Assembly (NCBI GenBank): GCA_020634165.1 | Contig: JACKCF010000003.1 | Span: forward strand, 186,001 to 250,000 | Reading direction: 5' to 3' | From: Anaerolineaceae bacterium | GTDB lineage: Bacteria > Chloroflexota > Anaerolineae > Aggregatilineales > Phototrophicaceae | DNA: 64,000 nucleotides | Shown here: positions 1 to 8,321 of the stretch, piece by piece | Layout of the letters: each line of letters starts with the position of its first letter | How positions within the stretch are numbered: the stretch's first letter is position 1 | Position numbers and translations under genes: made by a program | Notes under the pieces: model-generated | Seen by the model: only the letters and a program-made list of their open reading frames with translations | Told to the model about the DNA's origin: nothing | The model's database searches: none

Positions 1-14
1 ATGGGTATCATAAT

Positions 15-73
15 TATAATATTGATTCATTTCTGAATATATATTCATAGTGATTTATTCATGACATATTCAA
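15..73. promoter_or_regulatory. Promoter/operator region of the ribose-type operon
   Basis: An AT-rich stretch holds a TATAAT box at 15-20 and a perfect 14-bp palindrome at 34-47 (TGAATA-TA-TATTCA). More ATTCA half-sites lie at 25-29, 57-61 and 69-73. The same TGAATA-N2-TATTCA palindrome recurs near 3.5 kb and 54.1 kb, each time upstream of a transporter gene, so I read it as an operator. Any -35 box belonging to the 15-20 element would lie outside the window, so the promoter call is tentative; the palindrome itself is certain. Confidence 0.5.
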
Positions 74-191
74 TCAGTAACTACCTGCGACTTTTACCTC
101 CAAAACAGCCCTTAGGTGTGCGATCTCGTGGCACAGGTATCCTCTGCATTTTGCCTGCGAGGCGTCATTCTCAACAACAAGGAAAAGGAAT

Positions 192-821
192 ATGAAGCGT
201 TCGTCTGTTCAACTGCTGTTGTTGAGCCTATTTGTGCTAAGTGGCTGTACCCTGGCGACCGTCCGCACACTGGAAGAGGACCGAATTGCCAAAGAAGGAT
301 TCAGCGCAGAGAACTACGTCAATGGCATCTGGGAGAGCGATTTTCTGCCGACGTTGGAAGAAAATGCCGTTGAGATTGGGCAGTTGCTGAGTGAGATCGA
401 CGCAGATGAGGATGCCGCCATCGAGCAATATGGGCATCGCACCAGCAGCGGCCCCTACAGCTTTATGACCCAGGGTGAAGCCCAAGTACTCACAGTTGAT
501 CGTGAATCACGGGTTGGGTTGGCTCATCTGGATTTGCAGCCCTTCGATGGTGAAGCCGATATTTACCTGGCGATTGGCCCGGTACTGCGTGGCAATGCGC
601 TGCGCGATGCGGTTGGATTCATCGCGTTCAATGACTTCACCAATCAGGTGGAGTTTGCACAGGTATCCGATGCACTCAAAGATCGGGCTGATGCCGAGGT
701 GATTACCCCATTCGCTATTGACGACCATGTTGGCGCTACGATCCGTTTCCTGGGTGCGTTCACATTCGATGATCGCGAAGAGATCGTCATCATGCCAGTG
801 CGGTTGGAGGTCGTCGAATGA
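192..821 (+). CDS. DUF2291 family lipoprotein of a sugar ABC operon
   Basis: A 209-residue predicted lipoprotein. The first 18 residues form a lipoprotein signal peptide and the lipobox LSGC puts the lipidated cysteine at position 19. The rest has the look of the DUF2291 family: mixed alpha/beta, no membrane segment, acidic. DUF2291 proteins are typically encoded in front of ribose/xylitol-type ABC importers, as here, but their exact role is not established. A GGAAAAGGA ribosome site precedes the ATG. The stop codon overlaps the ATG of the ATPase gene by four bases (ATGA), so the two are translationally coupled. Confidence 0.8.
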   Translation: MKRSSVQLLLLSLFVLSGCTLATVRTLEEDRIAKEGFSAENYVNGIWESDFLPTLEENAVEIGQLLSEIDADEDAAIEQYGHRTSSGPYSFMTQGEAQVLTVDRESRVGLAHLDLQPFDGEADIYLAIGPVLRGNALRDAVGFIAFNDFTNQVEFAQVSDALKDRADAEVITPFAIDDHVGATIRFLGAFTFDDREEIVIMPVRLEVVE

Positions 822-2350
822 GCGATAATATCATCGCCCACGCCGAACAAGTCACCAAGATTTATCCGGGCACGGTCGCACTGAACAAGGTGGACTTCAA
901 TATTTATGAGGGCAAGGTCAACGTCCTCATTGGCGAGAATGGCGCTGGCAAAAGTACGTTAATGAAAATTCTGGCGGGTGTGGAACAGGCCACATCAGGG
1001 CGCATTTTGCTCAAGGGCCAGGAAATCGCCCCACGCAACCCGCGCGAAGCCGAACAACTGGGTATCGGCATCATCTACCAGGAATTGAACCTCTTCCCCA
1101 ATATGAACGTCAGCGAGAACATTTTTGTCTCGCACGAAAAGACGCTCGGTGGGGTTGTCATCGATCATCGGGCGCAGGAGAAAAAAGCCGAGGAACTACT
1201 CAGGCGATTGGAACAGCCGATCAGTCCCAAGACACTGGTGGCCGATTTGCGCATTGGTCAGCAGCAAATTGTCGAAATCGCCAAGGCGCTGGCGCTCGAA
1301 GTGCAGATTCTGATTATGGATGAGCCAACATCAGCGCTTAGTAATGCCGAAGTTGAAGTACTGTTTCGGGTGATTCGGGAGCTAAAAGCGCAAGGCGTGT
1401 CGATTGTCTATATTTCGCACAAGCTAGAAGAGCTGATGCAGATAGGCGATTACATCACTATTTTGCGCGATGGCAACCTGATCGCAGAATCGCCGCTGGA
1501 AGATGTCGATTTAAAGTGGATCGTCGATAACATGGTTGGGCGTGATGCCAGTAAGACCTATGAACCCGCCCCACATGACATCGGCGATGTGATCCTGAGC
1601 GTCAAGAACCTGACGCTGCCTGCCCCACATGGCAAAGACAACATTCTGGATGATGTTTCGCTGGACCTGCGGGCTGGTGAGATCGTCGGACTTTATGGGC
1701 TGATGGGCGCTGGCCGTACTGAGCTATTTGAATGCCTGATGGGCCTGCATCCGTACCACGCGACGGAAATCATGCTGGATGGCAAGAAGATGCAGTCGCA
1801 TGTGGTCAGCGACCGTATTGACCAGGGCATTATGCTGGTGCCGGAAGATCGTCAGCGTGAAGGGCTGGTGCAGACGCTTTCTATTCATGACAACATGATT
1901 TTGGCGAGCCTGCAACACTATCTGGCGCGGTTGCTTTCCCTGAATGCCAAGAAAGAGCAAGATGCGGTGCGGCAGTATGTGCATGATTTGTCCATCAAAC
2001 TGAGCAATACCCGCAACCTGATTAGTTCGCTGAGTGGTGGCAACCAGCAGAAAGTGGTCGTCGGCAAGGCGCTCCTCACCAATCCGCGAGTGCTGCTGAT
2101 GGATGAACCTACACGCGGTATCGACGTTGGTGCTAAAGAAGAAATTTTCAATATTATGGTTCAGTTGGCGCAGCAGGGGTTGGGCATCCTGTTTGTTTCG
2201 ACCGAACTTAAAGAAGTCCTGGCGATATCTGACCGGATCATCGTGATGTCCAAAGGGCGCGTTATTCGTGAATTCAGCCGTGAAGAAGCAACGGAACAAG
2301 CATTGGTGGAAGCCTCTGCCGTTGGTCACGGTGTGGCTGCTGCTCATTAA
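818..2350 (+). CDS. Ribose/xylitol-type ABC importer, duplicated ATPase
   Basis: A 510-residue ATP-binding protein of the RbsA type, made of two fused nucleotide-binding domains. The first carries Walker A GENGAGKST at residues 39-47, an LRIGQQQ signature and the Walker B sequence ILIMDEPTSALS. The second has a degenerate P-loop (GLMGAGRTE), a clean SGGNQQK signature and LLMDEPTRGIDVG. A degenerate second P-loop is normal in this family. It powers uptake of a monosaccharide or polyol with the permease and binding protein that follow. The substrate cannot be read from the ATPase. Confidence 0.92.
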   Translation: MSDNIIAHAEQVTKIYPGTVALNKVDFNIYEGKVNVLIGENGAGKSTLMKILAGVEQATSGRILLKGQEIAPRNPREAEQLGIGIIYQELNLFPNMNVSENIFVSHEKTLGGVVIDHRAQEKKAEELLRRLEQPISPKTLVADLRIGQQQIVEIAKALALEVQILIMDEPTSALSNAEVEVLFRVIRELKAQGVSIVYISHKLEELMQIGDYITILRDGNLIAESPLEDVDLKWIVDNMVGRDASKTYEPAPHDIGDVILSVKNLTLPAPHGKDNILDDVSLDLRAGEIVGLYGLMGAGRTELFECLMGLHPYHATEIMLDGKKMQSHVVSDRIDQGIMLVPEDRQREGLVQTLSIHDNMILASLQHYLARLLSLNAKKEQDAVRQYVHDLSIKLSNTRNLISSLSGGNQQKVVVGKALLTNPRVLLMDEPTRGIDVGAKEEIFNIMVQLAQQGLGILFVSTELKEVLAISDRIIVMSKGRVIREFSREEATEQALVEASAVGHGVAAAH

Positions 2351-2363
2351 TTGGAGGCTTTTC

Positions 2364-3422
2364 ATGATCAAAGCGAAAAACGACATGTCTCACTTAGATG
2401 GTCAGACGACGCAGAACAGCGGGCTGGCTGTTATTGGCAAAATTCTTGTGAGCATGCGTGCCTTTATTGCCTTGTTTTTGCTACTAGGTTATTTCGCTAT
2501 CGTCAACGATTCTTTCCTGACCCAGAGCAATCTGGTCATCCTGACCAAACAGGTGGCAATTAACGCGATTCTGGGCATTGGTATGACCTTCGTCATCCTG
2601 ACAGGTGGCATTGACCTGTCAGTCGGCTCAATTGTAGGTCTGGCAGGAATGGTCGCCGGAGCGCTCATCAATGAGGGCCTTATTCTGGAGATTTTCGGCA
2701 TCGTCATTTATTTCAACGTGTGGATCGTGATCGCCATCACGCTGATTGTGGGGATGTTCATCGGGCTGGTGAACGGCGTCATCATCACGCGATTTAATGT
2801 AGCACCCTTTATTGCCACACTCGGCATTTTGTATGTCGCGCGCGGGTTGGCGCTGCTGAGTGCCAACGGCGCGACTTTCCCCAATCTGGTTGGCAGCGTG
2901 GAATTGGGCAATACGGGCTTCCCGGAGTTGGGCGCGGGGTCGTTATTGGGCTTGCCCTATTCTGTGTGGATTATGGTGGTGCTGACGATATTGGCGGTAT
3001 TCATCGCGCGTAAGACGCCTTTTGGTCGCCAGGTATATGCCATCGGTGGTAACGAACGTGCAGCCCAGCTTTCCGGTGTGCGCGTCAAGCGCGTCACGTT
3101 ATTGACCTACGTCATCTCCGGCTTTTGCTCGGCGATGGTCGGCTTGATTATCGCATCGCAACTGGTCGCTGCGCATCCGGCGACGGGCGAAACTTTTGAA
3201 TTGAACGCCATCGCAGCGGTTGTGCTGGGTGGTACGTCGCTGGCAGGTGGTCGCGGTACGGTGTTCGGCACGATTATTGGCGCGTTTGTGATCGGCGTGC
3301 TGCGCAATGGTATGGTGCTGGAGGGATTGAGTTCCTTCTTACAGATCATCATCACAGGTGTTGTCATCATTCTCGCTGTTGTGATTGACCAATTACAGGT
3401 TCGTCTGCAACAACGTCAGTAA
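2364..3422 (+). CDS. Ribose/xylitol-type ABC importer, permease
   Basis: A 352-residue inner-membrane permease of the RbsC family (BPD_transp_2). It has about ten hydrophobic segments and the family motifs GGIDLSVGSIVGLAGM, FGRQVYAIGGNERAAQLSGV and LGGTSLAGGRGTVFG. I chose the ATG at 2364 because TTGGAGG lies directly upstream and 14 bases separate it from the ATPase stop; an upstream in-frame start would run deep into the ATPase gene and gives no family sequence. The residues before the first membrane span are hydrophilic, as expected. Confidence 0.92.
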   Translation: MIKAKNDMSHLDGQTTQNSGLAVIGKILVSMRAFIALFLLLGYFAIVNDSFLTQSNLVILTKQVAINAILGIGMTFVILTGGIDLSVGSIVGLAGMVAGALINEGLILEIFGIVIYFNVWIVIAITLIVGMFIGLVNGVIITRFNVAPFIATLGILYVARGLALLSANGATFPNLVGSVELGNTGFPELGAGSLLGLPYSVWIMVVLTILAVFIARKTPFGRQVYAIGGNERAAQLSGVRVKRVTLLTYVISGFCSAMVGLIIASQLVAAHPATGETFELNAIAAVVLGGTSLAGGRGTVFGTIIGAFVIGVLRNGMVLEGLSSFLQIIITGVVIILAVVIDQLQVRLQQRQ

Positions 3423-3491
3423 GTTAAGAACATCCTTAATCAAGGAGAGAAAGGAAGTGGTATTGCGGAATACGTTCAATTTTGGCCACAG

Positions 3492-3519
3492 TTTGAATAC
3501 ATATTCATCTTTGTATAAA
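3492..3519 (+). promoter_or_regulatory. Promoter with TGAATA-N2-TATTCA operator
   Basis: TTTGAA (3492-3497) and TATAAA (3514-3519) are 16 bases apart in front of the binding-protein gene. The palindrome TGAATA-CA-TATTCA (3494-3507) covers the -35 box and most of the spacer, a position at which a bound protein would block RNA polymerase. The binding-protein gene therefore probably has its own promoter under the same regulator as the operon start. Confidence 0.5.
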
Positions 3520-3534
3520 CAATAGGAGCCACTC

Positions 3535-4500
3535 ATGAAACATAGATTTTTGTTCGTTGCTTGTTTACTCGCCCTGCTGGTGACTGTCGTTGTGCCGACG
3601 ATGGCACAGGATGATATGGACGTGCCGATGGGCAATGGCGAACTGATCGTCATCATCACACCCTCGCACGACAATCCGTTCTTCCAGGCTGAGGCGGATG
3701 TCGCCCAGGCACGGGCTGAGGAACTCGGCTACGAGACCCTCGTCCTCGTCCACGACGATGACCCGAACCTGCAAGATCAGCACTTCGATGTTGCCATTTC
3801 GCAGGGTGCCGCCGCGATCATCCTCGACAATGCCGGGGCCGATGCCTCTATCGCGCCGATTGAACGCGCCAAGGAAGCTGGTATCCCCACCTTCCTGATC
3901 GACCGTGAAATCAATGCGACCGGCATCGCCGCCTCGCAGTTGGTCTCCAACAACTACTCCTGCGCAGTCGCGGGTGCCGAATACTTCGTCGGACTCATGG
4001 GCGAAGAAGGCCAGTACGTCGAACTGCTCGGTAAGGAAACCGATACCAACGCGGGTGTCCGTTCACAGGGCTACAACGATGTCATCGGCGACTTCCCCGA
4101 CCTGGAACTGGTTGCTGTCCAGACCGCCAACTGGAGCCAGACAGAAGCCTTCGACGTGATGGAAACCATCCTTCAGGGCAACCCGGGCATCAAGGGTGTC
4201 ATCAGTGGTAACGATACGATGGCTCTCGGTGCTGTTGCCGCCCTCGAAGCGGCGGGCATGAACGACGTCTTCGTGGTTGGCCTCGACGGTAGCCCCGATG
4301 CGGTTGCTTCCATCGAGCAAGGCGGCATGGATGCGACTGTTCTGCAACCGCTGGCGCTGTTCAGTGCGATGGCGGTCGATCAGGCGTCGGTCTACATCCA
4401 GACGGGTGAACTGCCCGCCGAAGAAAAGCAGTCCATCGACTGCCTGCTGGTCACACCTGAAAACACCATGAATTACAGCAACTTCGTCCTGTCTGAGTAA
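3535..4500 (+). CDS. Ribose/xylitol-type ABC importer, solute-binding protein
   Basis: A 321-residue exported binding protein of the Peripla_BP_4 (RbsB-like) family. A signal peptide of about 24 residues ends at TMAQ. Typical features follow: HDNPFFQAEADVAQARAEE near the N-terminus, the hinge segment FLIDREI, and VISGNDTMALGAVAALEAAG in the second lobe. RbsB-type proteins capture pentoses, hexoses or polyols; the specificity is not readable here. An AATAGGAG ribosome site precedes the ATG. It is placed after the permease gene, has a separate promoter, and is followed by a hairpin, all consistent with higher expression than the membrane parts. Confidence 0.9.
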   Translation: MKHRFLFVACLLALLVTVVVPTMAQDDMDVPMGNGELIVIITPSHDNPFFQAEADVAQARAEELGYETLVLVHDDDPNLQDQHFDVAISQGAAAIILDNAGADASIAPIERAKEAGIPTFLIDREINATGIAASQLVSNNYSCAVAGAEYFVGLMGEEGQYVELLGKETDTNAGVRSQGYNDVIGDFPDLELVAVQTANWSQTEAFDVMETILQGNPGIKGVISGNDTMALGAVAALEAAGMNDVFVVGLDGSPDAVASIEQGGMDATVLQPLALFSAMAVDQASVYIQTGELPAEEKQSIDCLLVTPENTMNYSNFVLSE

Positions 4501-4512
4501 GTTAGTAAACCA

Positions 4513-4539
4513 GGTGGCTGCCTCTCATAGGCAGCCACC
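4513..4539 (+). terminator. Hairpin after the binding-protein gene
   Basis: A perfect 10-bp stem (GGTGGCTGCC/GGCAGCCACC) with a 7-base loop lies 12 bases after the stop. No run of T follows, so it is more likely a 3'-end stabiliser or partial terminator than a full intrinsic terminator. Equivalent hairpins follow the other four binding-protein genes of the window. Confidence 0.7.
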
Positions 4540-4595
4540 GACCCAAATAATTTAACAAGCACTTTTAATTCACGATAGATTGATGGTGAAGACAC

Positions 4596-5015
4596 ATGTT
4601 GCGCTACAAGCTGCTGCATCCGCAAATATTAGAGGCGCTCGGCTCCGCCGGGCATGGCACCCAAATCTTGATTGCTGACAGTAATTATCCCTTTGTTACG
4701 GGAGCAAATCCGGCTGCAAAACGTGTATACTTAAACCTAGCGCCTGGACTTATCAGCCTGACCGATGTATTGGAAATTCTGCTTGACGCCATACCGGTTG
4801 AAGCCGTCCATGCGATTCACCCTGATAGCGACCAAACACCACCGATATTCGACGAATATCGGCAGTTGATGCCCAATATAGAGATCCAAAAACTAGGACG
4901 TTTCCCTTTTTACGACGCAGCTAAATCCAGCAATACGGGGCTTGTTATTGCCACAGGCGAGCAGCGCACATGGGCCTGCGTGCTGCTCACGATTGGCGTG
5001 GTAGAAGCCAGATAA
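4596..5015 (+). CDS. RbsD/FucU family sugar mutarotase
   Basis: A 139-residue cytosolic protein of the RbsD/FucU family, which interconverts pyranose/furanose forms or anomers of sugars entering through a transporter. The conserved histidine lies in LGSAGHGTQILIADSNYP near residue 20, matching the catalytic His of RbsD, and the Asp of the ADSNYP segment is also present. Length fits the family (about 140). RbsD favours ribose and FucU fucose; I cannot separate the two here. It sits between the importer and the split transketolase genes, in line with a pentose or related sugar as substrate. Confidence 0.85.
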   Translation: MLRYKLLHPQILEALGSAGHGTQILIADSNYPFVTGANPAAKRVYLNLAPGLISLTDVLEILLDAIPVEAVHAIHPDSDQTPPIFDEYRQLMPNIEIQKLGRFPFYDAAKSSNTGLVIATGEQRTWACVLLTIGVVEAR

Positions 5016-5053
5016 GTGCTGGCCCGTCATCTTTAAGTAGTCCAGGAGACATC

Positions 5054-5893
5054 ATGAACGCACACGAATTGCGATTGAAGTCGATAGCCTATCGCAAGAC
5101 GATTCTGGAAATTATCCATCGCGGGGGTGCGGGGCACACCGCAGGCAGTTTGTCTTGTGTTGATATTTTGAATGTGTTGTACAACCACATCATGAACATC
5201 ACGCCGGAGAACTTCAACAAGATCAACCGCGATCACTACATCCAGAGCAAGGGCCATTCTGTCGAAGCGCTGTATACCGTCCTGGCGGACCAGGGTTTTT
5301 ACAGCCGCGATGAGCTGCTTGAGGGCCTTAACCAGAACTATTCCAAGTTCATTGGCCACCCCACGCGCAAAGTCCCAGGAATTGAACACAATACAGGCGC
5401 ACTAGGTCATGGGCTATCCGTCTCGGTTGGGTTAGCCCTGGCGGGCAAGCTGAACGGATATACCTATCGCGTGTTTACGCTGTTGGGTGATGGCGAACTG
5501 GCAGAAGGGTCCAGTTGGGAAGCATCGATGTCCGCAGCCCATTACAAGCTGGACAATCTGGTCGTCATTGTGGACCGCAACACCCTGCAAATTACAGGGC
5601 GCACGGAAGAGGTCAACGGATTGGAGCCGCTAGCGGATAAATTCACGGCGTTTGGCTATGCGGTGCGTCAGATCGATGGCAACAACGTGGAAGCGCTGGC
5701 CGATTTGCTTGGCACTGTTCCATTTGAGGTGGGCAAGCCGAGCCTGCTGCTGGCCAATACGGTCAAGGGCAAGGGTGTCAGCTATATGGAAGATCAGAAA
5801 GCATGGCATCACAAGGTTCCCACAGATGAGCAATTAGCCACTGCATTGGCTGAACTGGATGCTGCCCGACTTGAACTGGAAGGCATCCGCTGA
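5054..5893 (+). CDS. Transketolase, N-terminal subunit
   Basis: A 279-residue protein equal to the thiamine-diphosphate-binding half of transketolase. The ThDP motif begins at GDGELAEG and ends in VDRN about 30 residues later; HIQSKGHSVEALY-like and NTGALGHGLSVSVGLALAG segments are typical. Split transketolases are common in sugar operons and work as a heteromer with the second half, which is encoded next. I chose the ATG at 5054, preceded by CAGGAG; an earlier in-frame start would overlap the mutarotase gene and lacks support. The two subunit genes overlap by one base (TGATG). Confidence 0.92.
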   Translation: MNAHELRLKSIAYRKTILEIIHRGGAGHTAGSLSCVDILNVLYNHIMNITPENFNKINRDHYIQSKGHSVEALYTVLADQGFYSRDELLEGLNQNYSKFIGHPTRKVPGIEHNTGALGHGLSVSVGLALAGKLNGYTYRVFTLLGDGELAEGSSWEASMSAAHYKLDNLVVIVDRNTLQITGRTEEVNGLEPLADKFTAFGYAVRQIDGNNVEALADLLGTVPFEVGKPSLLLANTVKGKGVSYMEDQKAWHHKVPTDEQLATALAELDAARLELEGIR

Positions 5894-6852
5894 TGGCGAC
5901 TGAAAAAACGATGGGAAAACCCAACCAACAGGTTTTTTCCGATACGCTGCTGGACCTGGCCCAAAACGATAAGGACATCCTGGTCGTCACCAGCGATTCG
6001 CGTGGGTCGGGCAAGCTGGTCGCCTTTGGTGAGACGCTGCCAGAACAGATTGTGGAAGTGGGTATTGCCGAGCAGAACCTGGTTGGCCTGTCCTCAGGGT
6101 TGGCTGCGGGCGGCAAAAAAGTCTTCGCAGTTTCCCCGGCCTGCTTTGTAACGATTCGCTCGTTGGAGCAGGTAAAGAACGATGTGGCCTATTCGGACCG
6201 TCCGGTTTGTGTGGTTGGCATCAGCGCTGGCGTAAGTTATGGCCTACTTGGTTCGACACACCATGCTATCCATGATTATGCTGTCCTGCGCTGCATCAAC
6301 AATATCGACATCCTGGCCCCGGCAGATAACTTTGAGACAGAGCAAGTGCTTCGTGCCCTGGTTGAGCACCCGCGTCCGGCGTACATCCGGCTAGGCAAGC
6401 AGGCCATGCCAAATCTGCACGACCCTGCGACAGCAATTTTTGAGATTGGCAAGGCGATTCAGGTACGGCCTGGAACAGATTTGACGATTATCTCGATTGG
6501 CGAACCCACACCGCATGCAGTCGATGCGGCAGATTTGCTGGCAAAAGAAGGCATCTCCTGCCGAGTCATCAGCATGCACACGCTGCGCCCATTTGATCGC
6601 GATGCACTGATGGATGCCGCCCTCAACACGCGAGCGATCATCACGGTCGAGGAGCACAGCGTCAACGGTGGCCTGGGAGAACTATGTGCCAGCACGCTGA
6701 TGCAGGAAGGCATTCAGATACCGTTTAAGATTGTTGGTTTCCCAGATGAATACACCATCAACGGGGATCAGGAAACCATGTTCAAGCATTACGGCATTTC
6801 CGGGGAAGGTTTGGCTGAGACCGCTCGTAAGCTGCTAGGTGTTCGCATCTAG
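5893..6852 (+). CDS. Transketolase, C-terminal subunit
   Basis: A 319-residue protein holding the pyrimidine-binding and C-terminal domains of transketolase. The segment VEVGIAEQNLVGLSSGLA contains the glutamate that activates the thiamine cofactor, and AYSDRPVCVVGISAG and HHAIHDYAVLR follow the family pattern. Its C-terminal domain runs from about residue 190. Together with the preceding subunit it would transfer two-carbon units between sugar phosphates. Being in the same operon as a ribose-type importer and a mutarotase, it probably serves entry of the imported sugar into the pentose phosphate pathway. Confidence 0.92.
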   Translation: MATEKTMGKPNQQVFSDTLLDLAQNDKDILVVTSDSRGSGKLVAFGETLPEQIVEVGIAEQNLVGLSSGLAAGGKKVFAVSPACFVTIRSLEQVKNDVAYSDRPVCVVGISAGVSYGLLGSTHHAIHDYAVLRCINNIDILAPADNFETEQVLRALVEHPRPAYIRLGKQAMPNLHDPATAIFEIGKAIQVRPGTDLTIISIGEPTPHAVDAADLLAKEGISCRVISMHTLRPFDRDALMDAALNTRAIITVEEHSVNGGLGELCASTLMQEGIQIPFKIVGFPDEYTINGDQETMFKHYGISGEGLAETARKLLGVRI

Positions 6853-6856
6853 CGGC

Positions 6857-6997
6857 TCAGCCAACAAACAGGCGAGTGACAACTTTTTCAAACCACGCCT
6901 CGACCATTTCTGCTATCTGAGGAGCATCAGCAATTTCCTGAAAGATGGTGTGAAGGGCCAACTGATTCACCTGTCGCGGAAGATGGTCGATGGGCAA
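6857..6997 (-). other. Possible short ORF or gene remnant
   Basis: The roughly 300 bases between the transketolase and the aldolase hold one reading frame on the minus strand that looks protein-like: it opens with TTG just after AGGGAAGG and encodes 46 residues, amphipathic, with helix-like segments (HTIFQEIADAPQIAEMVEAW). I do not recognise it. It may be the 3' remnant of a lost gene. The rest of the gap shows nothing but the hairpin at 7127-7147. Confidence 0.25.
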
Positions 6998-7126
6998 CCT
7001 TCCCTACAAAACAGATGGCCATCCAAAAGCTAAACAAAAAAGCAAAGTCCACCTGTCTACGCACACTTTTTAGCGTCCATAGGAAGAAAAGACCGCGCAG
7101 CGGCCCATCCGCCAGATACATCTAAC

Positions 7127-7147
7127 GGGCCACAGTTACGATGGCCC
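7127..7147. terminator. Small hairpin between convergent genes
   Basis: GGGCCA and TGGCCC form a 6-bp stem with a 9-base loop in front of the aldolase stop codon. It has no T-run and is only a weak terminator candidate for either convergent gene. Confidence 0.35.
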
Positions 7148-7152
7148 CTGAT

Positions 7153-8043
7153 CTAAAGTGCTGCTAACTCCGCAAAGGCCGTCTTTTCCAGTTCGGCATA
7201 GAACACCTGGCGCTGCTCATCGGTCAGGGGCACCCTGGGCAAAAGTGGATTGCCAACAGGCGCGTTCAACATCCTGGACAAGATTTCCTTTAGCGCCCCC
7301 TGGAAGCCCAAGCGGATCATCAGGGCCGTGATACGATTGGCTTTTTCCTGTAGTTCCTGGGCCTTCATGTGCTGATTGCTATCCACCAACTTATGAATCT
7401 GGCGATAGGCACCAGGCATAATGTTGAGTGTCGAGCCGATGGCACCCGTCACCCCCATCATACGGGCGTACAAGCATTCTTCATCCATGCCTGAGAAGAG
7501 CGTCCACTGACCCGCACCCATTTCGATGATCCGCTGAAGCTCAAACATATCTGGTCCGGTGTATTTGGCGCCGCCCATGTTGGGAATGTCGCTGAGACGC
7601 TTGAGCAGTTCAACAGAATCCACAATAGGGTTGAGGATATAGGCCAGAAATGGCAGTTCAGGCGCAGCCGCAGCCAACTGACGATAATAGGGAATGATCG
7701 AATCCAGGCCAGTATACATCGGTGGAATGATGCTGCTGAAGCCGACCGCACCATGCGCCTGTGCATGCCGTGCCAGGTCCACCGCATCATCGACCGATAT
7801 AGCACCCACATGCACGATGATCGGAACGCGACCATTAATGTGGGTAAGGGCTGTTTCCAGCAGGAGTTTACGCTGCGCAACGGGCATAAAAATGCCCTCG
7901 CCGGTTGTCCCACCCACGTAAAAGCCATCGACCTGCTTATTTATCAGATAATCGATCAGTTGGCGCAGAACAGTGAGGTTAACCGTATTATCAGGGTTGC
8001 TTGGTGTGACCAGAGCTGGCCAGATACCTGTAAAAGTTTGCAT
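7153..8043 (-). CDS. DapA/NanA family aldolase (N-acetylneuraminate lyase-like)
   Basis: A 296-residue TIM-barrel class I aldolase of the dihydrodipicolinate synthase/N-acetylneuraminate lyase family. It has the loop GGTTGEG and the Schiff-base lysine in GAKYTGPDMFELQRI, a segment closer to NanA (GVKYT.PD) than to DapA. The catalytic tyrosine region is unusual: AYILNPIVDS where the family has YNIP. It would cleave or form a 2-oxo acid and pyruvate or a semialdehyde. It is divergent from the peptide-type transporter/DUF917 operon, which suggests a linked pathway. Substrate unknown. Confidence 0.8.
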   Translation of the reverse strand: MQTFTGIWPALVTPSNPDNTVNLTVLRQLIDYLINKQVDGFYVGGTTGEGIFMPVAQRKLLLETALTHINGRVPIIVHVGAISVDDAVDLARHAQAHGAVGFSSIIPPMYTGLDSIIPYYRQLAAAAPELPFLAYILNPIVDSVELLKRLSDIPNMGGAKYTGPDMFELQRIIEMGAGQWTLFSGMDEECLYARMMGVTGAIGSTLNIMPGAYRQIHKLVDSNQHMKAQELQEKANRITALMIRLGFQGALKEILSRMLNAPVGNPLLPRVPLTDEQRQVFYAELEKTAFAELAAL

Positions 8044-8254
8044 ATTTTGCTCTCCAGCTTATCCAATAAGGGATATTTTTACCCAAAACAGCACGACTCT
8101 ATAGTATGACCATGAACCAATTTATGTAGTTTCTGACCAGGTTTATCATGCTACTCCCATTATTGATGAATCACTCCCTTACTGGAACATATTTCCGAAT
8201 GTAGGCTGTTCACATTACCCAAGTAAACACCAAATGTTCTTGTGCCAGATGTGA

Positions 8255-8300
8255 TTGTTGGCCCTGCAACGGATTGTTATACTCGCTAATTAAATTAGCG
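8255..8300 (+). promoter_or_regulatory. Promoter and palindromic operator of the DUF917 operon
   Basis: TTGTTG (8255-8260) and TATACT (8278-8283) are 17 bases apart, predicting a start near 8290. Directly after the -10 box lies the inverted repeat CGCTAAT-TAA-ATTAGCG (8284-8300), covering the predicted start point: the layout of a repressor operator. No further copy was seen in the window. Confidence 0.6.
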
Positions 8301-8321
8301 TCTACTAAGGGAGGTAGAACG

